Source: Ephemerocybe angulata (Eukaryota > Basidiomycota > Agaricomycetes > Agaricales > Psathyrellaceae). Taken from it: 64,000 nt of DNA. Position 1 is the stretch's first letter, and each line of letters opens with the position of its first letter. Of this stretch, positions 11,510 through 21,617 are shown piece after piece. The stretch covers positions 1,612,001 to 1,676,000 of the forward strand of contig JAACJK010000109.1 in the NCBI GenBank assembly GCA_013368325.1, written 5' to 3'. The notes under the pieces are model-generated. The model saw only the letters and a list, made by a program, of their open reading frames with translations, ran no database searches and was not told the origin of the DNA. Both the position numbers and the translations under genes were made by a program.

Positions 11510-12170
11510 AGCGAATGGTTGATGATGATAGAGCTGGTGGGTGGGTAGATGGATGTAACTTCAACGAAAGTTGGTCAAGATAAGCAAAACGTTCCTCGCA
11601 GCCCGCTGCCCCTTATTGCCGGGCAGCGGAAACCCATTGGAGCAGACCGTTTTCGGGGGAGGATCCGCATGAACGTTGAACCCTTCTCCTTCTGAGAGAT
11701 ACGCGAGCATTTAACTCCGAGGGACTTGGTGTTTTCCTCGATAACCCGAGCGTCTGATTGGCAGACGGTGAACGGAACAAAGTGAGTTCGCCTCGCACCA
11801 GCAGGAGGAGCGCTCGGTCATTCAGTCGCCGATTCGAGGAATGCTGATTAAGCGCCGGCGTTTGGCACCTATAAGCCCGCCAAAGCTCGGCCAGTGGTGT
11901 TCGTGTCCAGGATGGAAGAGAAAATCGGCCTGGGCGATAGACAACGACATGTTGGAGGAGCAAAGGCAACAAGCGCCCAGGCTTGGCAGCGGACACTGAA
12001 ACGTGTCATGTGCAATTGACTACCGGTTCCGGGTGTTTTGGTCTCCGGAGTCAAAGCTCCCATTGCTCGTTGCGTTATGATTATCAGGCACCTCCGTCCA
12101 CATCGCTGCCGCTATAGCGTACGTTTGACCACAGGGACACACAGGTCTCCATAAGCTACAAGAGTTACCT
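11510..12170. promoter_or_regulatory. Shared upstream region of the two divergent thioesterase genes
   Basis: This 661-bp gap separates the start codons of two head-to-head paralogues, so it must hold both promoters. I could not assign individual factor sites with confidence. Confidence 0.5.
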
Positions 12171-12988
12171 ATGGACGCAATTCCCCGAAACATGCAGCAA
12201 GAAGAAACTCAGCAGTTTCTCGCTTTGCCTTTGGACGCGTCGGTAATCGAAGCCATCGAAGGAAACGCCCCTATACGCATTAAGGAGCTCCCTGTCAAAT
12301 GGCTGGCTGTCTTTCGAAGCCGAGGGAACGGGTTCTGCAACGCTGTCGCTGAGAGGGTGAAGGTCACCGAAACCTGGGTCGTCCCTAGTGTCGAAGATCC
12401 TGGGAGGCTAGAAGGAAAGGTGGTCTGTGAAGTTGAGGCTACCCCAGGTAAGTGCGACCGAACACACTACTTGTGCTGGGATAGACTGTAGCTGACCTTC
12501 GCAGATATGTGCAATTCTGAAGGAAATGTTCATCAAGGGGTTTTGGTCTTCCTGATTGACGAGTACGTCTATGTGTACATACGCTCAAACTATGTGTACT
12601 GACCCGTAATGATGAGATGCTCGACCCTGTCAATGGTGGTTGCGAACGCTTCAGAAGGTCGGAATACACGACCAGGGGTATCATGCTCCATTAACTCATT
12701 TTTCCATGGCCATGCACGGTCGTAAGTGCTTCGCTTCGTATTCACAGAGAATTCTTGCTGATACCCATGTCTCGCAGAGGTACAACTCTGCGAATCGTGA
12801 ATCGTTCACTAGGCACAGGCGATGCCTCGAATACTGGCCGCACTGAGGTGTGTCCTTTCTCGCAAGATAATTAATGCCTGCACCCCCTCATACGAACACC
12901 AACCTAGATCTGGGACAAGGGTAATCATAAACTGATCGCGAGCGGCACCCAGATGACGATGCCTCCGACTCATCATCGGATTTTGTGA
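12171..12988 (+). CDS. HotDog-fold thioesterase-like protein, paralogue 2, altered active site
   Basis: Five exons (12171-12447, 12505-12562, 12617-12721, 12778-12847, 12908-12988) encode 196 aa. Joined sequence runs VEATPDMCNSEGNVHQGVLV, FLIDECSTLSMVVANASEGR, PGVSCSINSFFHGHARSGTT, LRIVNRSLGTGDASNTGRTE, IWDKGNHKLIASGTQMTMPP: a full HotDog domain with the expected closing WDKGNHKLIASGTQ strand. Intron positions and phases match paralogue 1. The HGG motif has become HQG, so the glycine that forms the oxyanion hole in THEM2 is replaced by glutamine; the conserved Asn and Asp remain. It may have reduced or changed activity. No stop or frameshift interrupts it, which argues that it is still a working gene. 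Confidence 0.8.
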
Positions 12989-14733
12989 TCGTAAGGTCAG
13001 CAACGGAGACTACGATGCCTCCTTCGTTGCCAGGCAGTGGGATGAACTAGCTGTAGATGTAAGGTTCCATGCTAAGTACCAAGGCCGAAGGCCCGTGGAT
13101 ATACCTCGAATTAGAAGATAAATACCACCTTCTAGTTAATTCAAAAAAGGGTGTCAGAGCTTCATGTGGGCTTTCCCCGATGGTCCATCTTGTTCGTGCT
13201 AAATGCATAGCTTCTGGAGCCAGGCGGTGATTAGTGCCCAAGAGTTATGACGGCCCGAGGTCAGCGTAAAGGCGTGTCCAGTAGGTTATGAGGAGCTGGT
13301 TGAGTTGCTTGTCATTGATAACTGCTTTGAAGCAAAGCTCATGAGGCGTGGTAGCTTTCGGGGCATACATGATTCGGATGGCTCGGGTTCTTGGCTGTCG
13401 GCTTGGTGAGAGGGGCAAGTAACTTGCAAACTGGGGAGTAGAGCAGACTCGTTTCGACGGGTTGACAGTTGTGAAGCCCTGGATAGTCCAGATCACTTAG
13501 ATTGTGCGAGCGTCGTGATTATCGTCAAAGGCGCCGGCGTAAAGCGCAGCAGCGCTTCATGAGCCTTGCCTCGTGCGTGGTGCGTAGGCCAACGAGACTC
13601 TGTATAGTATTTGTCGAGATAGTATGTCGGTTTTTGTCATCAAACAGAAGACCGATCTTGTTTTTTTGGCCCTTGTTATGTTGCCAGAAGTTGAAAAACG
13701 TCGGCTTTGAGCCACGAGAAGTCGATGGAAGATTGTCAGAGGGATAGTGCTGGTACCTCAGTAAGTAGTATCGGACCTGTGGGCCGTTTCCTCGCAGTAT
13801 TGTCCGAAATGCACCCTGCCAATGGTCCGGGTGGCGGTTTTCAACTGAGAGTCAAGACAGTCGAGACAAAGCAAAACTGATCCACTGGATAATGGATGAC
13901 CCCCGCACCTTCGACCTACCCATCGAACCCTTCCCAAACCTCTTCTCATACTATACAGCTATACCTTTCTCGCCCTAGACCTCCTGATGTTTGCACTCAT
14001 TTTATGGACTTACATTTCGGATTTCGTTTGAACTCTCCAGAAGGGTGGTCTTTTAGTAGTAGGTTAGTATACAGTAGGTAGAGTTAGACCACCTCGTACT
14101 CTTAGCACCTTACGGTCGCTTTAAATAGATTAAAAAAAAAAAAAAAAAAAAAAAAAAAGCAAAACTGATTCGATCACATCGGAGAACTTTTCCCACAGAC
14201 ACCCTTCTGCTATCACCATCATCCCCACCGAGGGCAGTGGACTCAGCAAGCCTGCACAGTGTCATAGACGCCCAGCGCTGACAGGACTTCTTCTAAACCT
14301 GATTTGGCGCGGAGATTCGAACACCAGCTACTCAGCTAGTAGAGACTTTTGGGCCCCACTCTCCACTGGTACGCCTGCTGCTTCTGACGGACTGAACCTC
14401 CTATCGAAAGCGACCTTTTGAGTGGCTCTGTTCTGGAATATATTTACCAAAGCGCCGGGTCATGGCTTCTGTGTACTTGGATAAATGCAAACTTGTCGCT
14501 GCGAGGTACAGAAAGCCGGGCACGGGCAGTGTGGGTGGAAGGCAAATACCTCATTCGACTCCGACCCAATCCCAAAAGCGACAACGTAACATTCGGTTCC
14601 ACTATCTGTGCCACACCTCCACAGAAGCTCTTCTGTCTGTGATTGTCTCTTCAGCTTGCGGTAGGCCCCTGCGCGGACCTTGGCACGGCATCCGTCTCTC
14701 GTCGAATTTCGCGTCTCCGGCACACTTTGGCGT
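12989..14733. other. Intergenic region containing a small retroposon
   Basis: No host gene is supported between the thioesterase and RNase III genes. The only defined structure is the poly(A)-tailed insertion at 13882-14158, listed separately. The rest holds only short open frames. Confidence 0.45.
13868..14169 (+). mobile_element. Small poly(A) retroposon with 14-bp target-site duplication (SINE-like or truncated LINE)
   Basis: The direct repeat AAAGCAAAACTGAT occurs at 13868-13881 and again at 14156-14169 (its first three As overlap the tail). Between them lie about 250 bp ending in 27 consecutive As (14132-14158). A target duplication plus a poly(A) tail is the signature of LINE-machinery retroposition. 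The last 50 bp before the tail share ordered blocks (TAGA, AGACCA, GTACTC, GGTC, TTTAAA) with the 3' end of the LINE found at 36961-43517. The body holds no long open frame, so it is a SINE-like element, a truncated LINE tail or a transcript retrocopy. Confidence 0.75.
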
Positions 14734-16462
14734 ATGTCCTTTATGCGTCCCGCTGCCCGCATCGTTCTTAATCGCTGCCATCTATCTCTACCCAAGCTAC
14801 CTACACAGCCCTTGACGACTTCAACTGCCATACAAATTTTCGATCCACTAGGACAGATGAGACTAGAGTGAGTGTATTTTTCTATACTTGATCTGAGCAT
14901 GCCAGGCTTGTATCTGTCACCCCACCCAACGGCATGGCGTCGAGCTCCAGAGATAAGTGGTGTTTGCCACCTTACTGACACAAACCTATCCAGGCCAGAC
15001 TTCGGACCCAACTCCGTGTACCTTCCTCCCCTCCCCGTTATCCGTGACCCTCGGATTGGGGAGCAGGTCTTCACCCACCGTAGCGTTGCTGCGCGGCTGA
15101 CGCACGTCTTCGAAGACCTGCCTGATGATCCCAGCCCAGATAACGAAAAGTAAGCCCGTTTTCTCGCGCCGGCGTCTTGTGAGGTTAGTTGGTTTTCGAA
15201 CCACTCCTTGCTGTCTCTCTTTGCCGGGGCTCCTCTGCAGTTGGCTGGTCCAAGAAAAGATGGGGTCGAGATGACTGATTCTGCTTCCTCTCGCCTTCTC
15301 TTCTTTACTCGTTTCAGATATGAGCATCTGGGCGATTCCGTGCTGGGCTTAGTCGTCACCAACTTGATGTTCGAGCTCTTTCCTGGGCTTCGAGTTGGGC
15401 CCTCCACTGTAAGCCACATACAGTACCGTCTCCCCGTCGTGTCTACGCTGACAAGTCTACCATGCTTTCAGAAAATCCGGTCCCTGGTTGTGTCAAACTT
15501 TACGTTGGCTGATATGTGCGTCTAACTTGATGTGGCCTGGTACCCCACGCGGTGATGAAGAACTGACGAACTTTAAATCCTTATCTCCTGTGGTTCTTCG
15601 GTTTCGTCCTCCTTCCTTCCACCAAATTGTCTTCTTCGTCCCCTTCGCTTCACTCAAATAGCTCGAAGCGTTACAAGCTTCCCGACCGCCTAAGGCTCCA
15701 CCAAGCACAGGCCCTCACCCTCCGCGCCTCTACCAATGTCCAAGGTCCGTCTTCACCGACTCTCTCCTGTCCTTCAGACACTAAAACCGGCCGGGCAATT
15801 CAGCCGATGTCTTCGAAGCCTTCATAGGCGGTCTCTTCCGGGACCAGGGCCTCCCTGCCGTTCAAGCCTGGCTCAAACCGCTCTTCGAACCCTTCGCCCG
15901 CGAGGCCTACCACCTGGTTCGCAAGCAGCACAGTCTCCCGCCCCTCCCTCCCTCCCATTCTGCCCTGGGACAAAGCTCGGCGGACATTGCGACGGGCGGC
16001 TTGGGCTCGGCGCCGACTATAGGCCACCTAGCGCTGTTCAACCAGCTCGTGGCGAAGACGAACAAGAAAGTCGAGTGGGTGCACTCGGATGGGAATGAGC
16101 CTGCCCTACCGCAGACTATACTGCTGCCTGCGCCGGGGTGCAGTTTGCAGCCTAATGGAGCCCATGCTGCACCGATTGCGAATGACTCTGGGGCCTCGAC
16201 TACGCCCGACCATGATCAGCTCAACGGCGTGTGTGACGCTGCCGTGAATGGCGTCAACGGCCACAACGGGAATGGAACCTGGTACGCGGACCCCCTGGTT
16301 CCTTCGCACCTCAGGATCAAGGGGACGCACACGACGCCCGTGTGGTATGTCAAGGTGTTCGTGGACGGCGAGTTCTACGGGCGCGGCAGGGGAAATACGA
16401 AGAAGGCCGCTAGGAATGAGGCAGCGAGGGAGGGCCTTCTCAAACTGGGAGTCGAGGTCTAG
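14734..16462 (+). CDS. Ribonuclease III with C-terminal dsRNA-binding domain
   Basis: Six exons (14734-14867, 14994-15149, 15318-15408, 15472-15515, 15662-15744, 15804-16462) encode about 388 aa. The spliced signature DNEKYEHLGDSVLG holds both glutamates and the aspartate of the RNase III NERLEFLGDS box, with the intron falling inside it (after NEK); the second catalytic box is ADVFEAFIGG (Asp and Glu present). The dsRBD spans GHLALFNQLVAKTNKKVEW to WYVKVFVDGEFYGRGRGNTK and KAARNEAAREGLL. All catalytic acids are present, so it should cleave double-stranded RNA, as in rRNA or snRNA processing. The N-terminus is the uncertain part: this start gives an Arg-rich, acid-free leader (MSFMRPAARIVLNRCH) like a mitochondrial presequence; a start at 14934 (MASSSRDK) would need a 37-nt intron. 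Confidence 0.85.
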
Positions 16463-17612
16463 TCGAGGTGTACGGCGGTCGATCTATGTCGGTGAAGCAA
16501 CAACTCTTTCTTGGATATAATAACCTTCCTCTCCTCCTCCTGATCGCTTTCTTTTATTTTACTGAAGCCTCCCACCTCCGTTGACACGTCCTCTCCAGAC
16601 TCAGGCTAGACTTTTGACTGGTTTATGCGACCGGCAACTCTGTCTGCCCTCGCTCATTCCCTAGTCTCCTGTCTAGCTTTGGTGTGGAGAGGCCATGCCA
16701 CTGTTCTGGGATGCGCTGATCCATGTCAAAGCTTACACTGATCGTGTTCTTTCGGAAAATTCTCGTATCTACCAATGTATATGTGACTCTACATCTGCCG
16801 TGCCTTCCTCCTTCTCCAATGTTCGTTAATGGTCTAGGCTTACTGGTATCTACACTGCCAGGCTCCCACATGACTACCACGACATAGATCCAATCAATGC
16901 GCAGGAAAGTGCTCTCTCGACTCCGCCAGCGGCGCCATCGCGAAGCGCAGCGGCAGGACGGATCATGCCAATAATCTATTTCACAGGGTTGCAAACGGAG
17001 CGAAGATCAGTGCGAGACTTGATCTCTTGCGTCATGCTCTAGCTGTTGTCATGATACCGTCCGTCACTGACAACTTTATCCCGATCTAGGCTTCGTCGAA
17101 TGTCCCGGCGGGTCGACCTGTGTTCTATTCAACATGAATAGCAGCGTGCTCCTTGCTAATTACACATAATATTTTAGCGAAACATCCCAAATATCTAAAA
17201 ACCTGAACGGGCAGCGAAGACTCCGAGTTGGGTCACATCAAAATAGCCTCACTACATCCCCGTGGTCTCGCCTTAGTCCATTGTCGGTTTCCTGTGTAGA
17301 TAGATAGAAGCGCGGGGGGCACAATAGTCTCTCTCTAAGGGGCTTATGATGTGTGGCCAACGCGGTGACGACCGCGACGAACGCACTTGAACAAATAAGC
17401 GCCAGGGCGCCAAATTGGAGTCCTGCCCCCAATCTGACAGTGTGGGCTGTAGAATCGAGACCAACAGTTCTTGGGCACTTATATGGGGCTGCGACGCTAA
17501 AAAGATACCTTAGTACTCGGCTCGTATGTCCGAAATGCCCATGTACATGTGACGAGAAGGTGTACATTTGGTGTAGTATATACATAGATACAGAGTGACC
17601 TTTCGTCAAAAA
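16463..17612. other. Intergenic, nothing recognised
   Basis: This is the 3' flank of both the RNase III gene and secreted gene A, which converge here. I find no coding or RNA feature. Confidence 0.45.
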
Positions 17613-18534
17613 TTACATACATGAAACGTCTCCGTTCGACATTTCACAAGCCCTCGACACTACATTTCGCAGCATCAGCGCTCGCTCCTCGGGTGAATGT
17701 TTGCAGCAAAATGAACCCACCAATATTGCCGTCCTCGTTCCGCATGACAAGGTCAAAGGTAGAGTACTGACTGCGCTCAACTGAACGTCTGTCGTGAGTA
17801 CGACTGCTTGGTGGACTGTGAACAGCTAATTTACTCACCAAGATTCATTCTCTCGTCGCGTTCTACGATTTCGAAGTCCCGTCTGTTCATAATGGTCTTC
17901 TCTTCCGACAAATCCCTCTTGTGCTTCTTGTTATGTTTCTTCTTCTGCTTCTTATGAGGAGCCTTTTTAGGTGCTTCCTTATGCTTGCCGGCCTCTCTCT
18001 CCTTCTTGTCTTTGTTGGACTTGATGACCGCCATAGCAGCGTTTTTGGCAAGGCTCACGGCTCCGCCAAGAGGGCTGCGACCAAGGCTTTCTCCGACGAG
18101 CTTGAGCGCCATCTTACCATTGGCACCTGTCTGTCGGACGGCGTCCTGGAAGCTTTTGTTCCAAGGTACACCGGTGCAATACCTCTGTGCAGCCATTGCC
18201 ATGCATCCACCAGCGGTACCGCATGCCAGGACACTGGTGCAGCTACGAGCATCTGTTTCTTCGTTGAGTAGTAATCATCGTTGGGTTGATTGAAAGCGGC
18301 GTACCAAGGTCTTCGTACGTGTTCACAAAGTTTCGGTCGACTACACCAATGAACTCTTAGCATGCAATGGGAGCTATGAGAAGTAGAAAGGGGTATACCA
18401 ATCTCTCCATTTAGTGCTCGTTCGACGACGTGGAAATGCCTGACGTTGAGAGCACCTTCCGCAGTGGGGATGTAGGCATGCACTTGGGAGGCCAAGGCAG
18501 CAGCAAGAACGGCGGACACAACAGTAGACTTCAT
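17613..18534 (-). CDS. Secreted Cys-core/Lys-rich protein family, member A
   Basis: Five exons (18534-18399, 18340-18305, 18252-17839, 17780-17721, 17659-17613) encode 230 aa. A signal peptide (MKSTVVSAVLAAALASQVHA) is followed by YIPTAEGALNVRHFHVVER, then the Cys core CTSVLACGTAGGCMAMAAQR plus YCTGVPW, then FQDAVRQTGANGKMALKLVG and ESLGRSPLGGAVSLAKNAAM. A Lys/His-rich tail, the shortest of the family, ends at HKRDL, a possible Kex2 site. The acidic C-terminus contains NRRDFEIVERD and ends SNGDVSCM. Exon 2 is 21 nt shorter than in B and D, removing seven residues. I do not recognise this family. It is probably secreted, since it has a clear signal peptide and no membrane segment. Same strand as B and C. 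Confidence 0.8.
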
Positions 18535-18611
18535 GTTGGATGAGTGATAAGAGAGACGGAGTAAAGGAAAGGGGGGAGGTATGCTTGGATGGAGGCTCGC
18601 TCGATGACAGG

Positions 18612-18655
18612 ACCAGCTGTGAGAGTTAGATCTCCACCATCGACCCCTCTTTATA
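18612..18655 (-). promoter_or_regulatory. Core promoter of secreted gene A: TATA box and CAGCTG element
   Basis: In gene orientation TATAAAG (18655-18649) is followed 27 bp later by CACAGCTGGT (18621-18612), which ends 77 bp before the ATG. The same pair at the same spacing precedes all four family genes. Confidence 0.65.
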
Positions 18656-20016
18656 CCCTTCTTCCTGTGGCTCGTCTGAGCCGGGGTTATCCCTGAGCCG
18701 GAGTCCTGGTAGCAATGGCCCCCCAGTGCTCGCCTCGTTCTTGTGGCCGGTGAGCATCTCGGGTCGCTGTTATTTGCAGCAAGTACCGAGATTTTCTCAG
18801 CGGCAGGTAGGAATATGCGAGATGTGTATTGCCGGGAGCATTCTATTGCCGTAAGATGAACGACCATTGGCATATTGTGATTCGTGAGCGCCAAAGCGCA
18901 GCTCACGATACATGCGGGTCGACCGTCCTGAGCTGGATTTCGGGGCTAGTGTTGCCGTCGAACTGAACTTCAATTCGACAAACTGGCGATGAAAGACAAT
19001 TCGTTGACAGTTCAGTTTGCGAACTGTCCAAACGATCAGAGTTCGCGAACCCGGCGGTCGGCACTCAAGAAATCAGTGATGAGTTATATACTATACCGAG
19101 AGCATTGTCCGGGGCGCACTGAGGAGGGGCTTTCGAGTATGCTTCTGGTACCTTGAGTTACTGTAGCAGCTATGTGGTATGGGAAGTGTACTTTGAAGTG
19201 GTTCATATTAGATTGAGCACGATGATCTCAACAAGATGGACGCTTCTAAGTTCTCACTACTAGCCTGGACATGTTCAGTTAGCAGGTGCAGGGCTCCAAG
19301 ATCATGCCGATCCTGATCATTTGTTGGTGAGAAGTGCCGGATGCTCGCTTAACCGCTTAACCGAGAGGGGAGAGGGCTGTGGAGGTCAGCATTTCATGAA
19401 TGCTGGCCCAATTGAAGTCTGTCTGAGTCTCGTGTCAGCGTCGTCGTATGTGGAGATTATTGAAGGCGTGGAATAGGAAAATTCCTTGTCCGTGCTTTGT
19501 TTCTGACTTCGAAAGGCCGATTCAGGGTATAGGCGATAGACATAGTCCTGCTCATCACACAACGCCTTCGAATGGTCGCCGCTAGACTCGAGGCCCGACG
19601 CGTCTCCTCAGCCGCGCGTCGCGTGCACGCGTCGGCTACGGCTACACCCTTTTAGGAATATCGGCCGAGCATTATTAAGCGCCGAGGCGCCAAATCCGTC
19701 TGACCAATCCTCACTCGGTTTTCTCTGAGTACGGTACTGCTTTATCTCTCTCTCGAAGGTTCGGCTTCCGTCATTGCTGCGCACCTCATTTGTGTGAGCC
19801 TTGGCCTTCGAAGATCAGGTCGCAATTGCATCAAGCCCTGAATATTTCCCAGCGGTTGGATCGATCGCATGTATGCGTCATGGTGCTATCACTGACATAC
19901 CGAACTTCAAATCATCGGCCATCGGGGCTCCTCTCCGGAATGAGCACGAAGAAATATGGCATTCAGCAATACTGGTTTATCATATACAATATGAAACCAA
20001 GAGCTACGATTTCCCT
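18656..20016. other. Intergenic between secreted genes A and B
   Basis: The part from about 19280 to 20016 resembles, in inverted orientation, the 3' flank of secreted gene D (about 60060-60320), for example the paired tract with GTTAAGCGGTTAAGCG. No coding feature is supported. Confidence 0.5.
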
Positions 20017-21496
20017 CTACATGCAGGACACCTCTCCGTTAAAGCTTTGGCAGTCCCGCGATACTGTAAACCGATTGATGGTCAGGCACCCTGAACTAGG
20101 GAATATACTGGAGGTTACTCACCAACTTCGCCATTCTCGTCCCTGCTGATAAGGCCGAAGACGGAGTACTCGCCGCGTTGAACTGGAAGTGTCCTTCGGT
20201 GAGTAATCGTAGCGGCATGGGAGTGAAAGTATGGAAGAACGTACCCAGGTTCAAATCCCCATCACGCTCGACGAATTCGAAGTCCCGCCTGCCGACGATA
20301 ACCTCGTCTTCAGCGCCCAAGTCACGCTTGGTCTTCTTGGCAGCAGGCGCGGCTTTGGGCGCCGGCTTCGGTGCAGCAGCCTTCTTGGGAGCGGGGGCAG
20401 CCTTCTTCGGCGCAGCAGCCTTAGGCGCAGCCGCCCTTCTTGGCGCAGGAGCGGCCTTCTTTGCAGGGGCAGCCTTTCTGGGGGCAGGAGCAGACCTCTT
20501 CGGCGCAGCCTTTCCAGGAGTCGCCTTCCTCTGAGGGGTGACCTTATGAGTCTTCAGCTGCTTCCCTGGCGCAGACTTCCTTCCGCCGCCAGGAGCCTTC
20601 TTGACTGGGCCCTTCCTCAGGGTGGTAGCGGGACCCTTCTTGACTGGGCCCTTCTTCAGGGTGGTAGCGGGACCTTTCTTGGGGGTCGATTTCCTCGCCG
20701 GGGACTTTTTGGCGGGGCCCTTCTTGGCAGGACCCTTCTTGGGAGTCGACTTCCTAGCTGGGGACTTCTTTGCTGGACCTTTCTTGGGAGTCGATTTCTT
20801 CGCTGGTGTCTTCTTAGCAGGACCCTTCTTGGGCGCTTTCGTCTTGGGTGCCTTCTTCGCTGGGGCCTTCTTCGCTGGGGCCTTCTTAGGAGGGTCAGGC
20901 TTTTTCTTCTTCGCTTCCTCAGCCTTCTTCCTCTCCTCCTTCTTCGCGGCGATCTCCTTGTTGGCTTTGATCACCTCCATCGCCGTGTTTTTGGCTAAGC
21001 TGATGGCCCCGCCGACGGGACTGCGCCCGAGACTCTCGCCGACGAGTTTGAGGGCCATACGTCCATTGGCACCTGTTTGCTCGACGGCGTCGTTGAAGCT
21101 CTTCTGCCAAGGGACACCATCGCAGTACCTTTGGGGGGCCATCGCCATGCAGCCACCGGCAGTACCGCAGGCCATGACGCTGGTGCACCCACGAGTCTCT
21201 GTTGGTCGTGTAAGCGAAGATTATTTGTCGATCATCAGTGGAAGACGCACCGAGGTCTTCAGAGTCACGCGGAGCGACGTTGTAGTTGTTCACGAAAGTT
21301 CGGTCAACTACATGAGATACGGTAAGTAAAGGAAGACGATGATGACCGGAATCTTCATACCGATCTCCCCATCCATGTCGCGTTCGACGATGTGGAAGTG
21401 TCTGACATCAAAAGCACCCTCTTCAGTGGGGATGTACGCATACGCCCGGGAGACCAAGGCGGCAGCGACGAAGCTCGACAGAACGATGGACTTCAT
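20017..21496 (-). CDS. Secreted Cys-core/Lys-rich protein family, member B (longest tail)
   Basis: Five exons (21496-21361, 21307-21251, 21198-20245, 20182-20123, 20063-20017) encode 417 aa. Signal peptide MKSIVLSSFVAAALVSRAYA, then YIPTEEGAFDVRHFHIVERD, then the Cys core (VMACGTAGGCMAMAPQRYCD) and the conserved GANGRMALKLVGESLGRSPV. The large third exon carries about 180 residues of Lys/Ala/Pro/Ser/Thr repeats built on KKGPAKKSPARKSTP and KKAAAPKPA units, resembling the C-terminal tail of histone H1 in composition. The tail stops at KTKRDLG, a dibasic site, followed by the acidic VGRRDFEFVERDGDLNL and QRGEYSVFGLISRDENGEV, ending REC-like RDCQSFNGEVSCM. Nearly the same protein as D apart from tail length. 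Function unknown; binding of polyanions outside the cell is an inference from charge only. Confidence 0.85.
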
Positions 21497-21574
21497 ATTG
21501 GAAATGGGTTAAATGGAAAGGATACGCGAGAGATGGAGGTGAGTATGTGCTTGGTTAGGCTCGCTCGTGACAGT

Positions 21575-21617
21575 ACCAGCTGTGGGGAATCTACTTTGGC
21601 AGACGAGCGCTTTTATA
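21575..21617 (-). promoter_or_regulatory. Core promoter of secreted gene B: TATA box and CAGCTG element
   Basis: In gene orientation TATAAAA (21617-21611) precedes CACAGCTGGT (21584-21575) by 26 bp; the element ends 78 bp before the ATG. The position fits a transcription start element. Confidence 0.65.

Noticed and set aside
14290..14360. A tRNA-like stretch on the minus strand with a GTTCGAATC T-loop sequence
   Set aside because: The T stem has a mismatch, the acceptor strands pair over only four bases and no convincing anticodon arm forms at tRNA spacing.
20231..21329. Long plus-strand frames rich in GPFLGVDFLAG-like and Arg/Leu repeats
   Set aside because: They are the complement of the Lys/Ala/Pro tail of secreted gene B; the sense strand has signal peptide, splice sites and paralogues.
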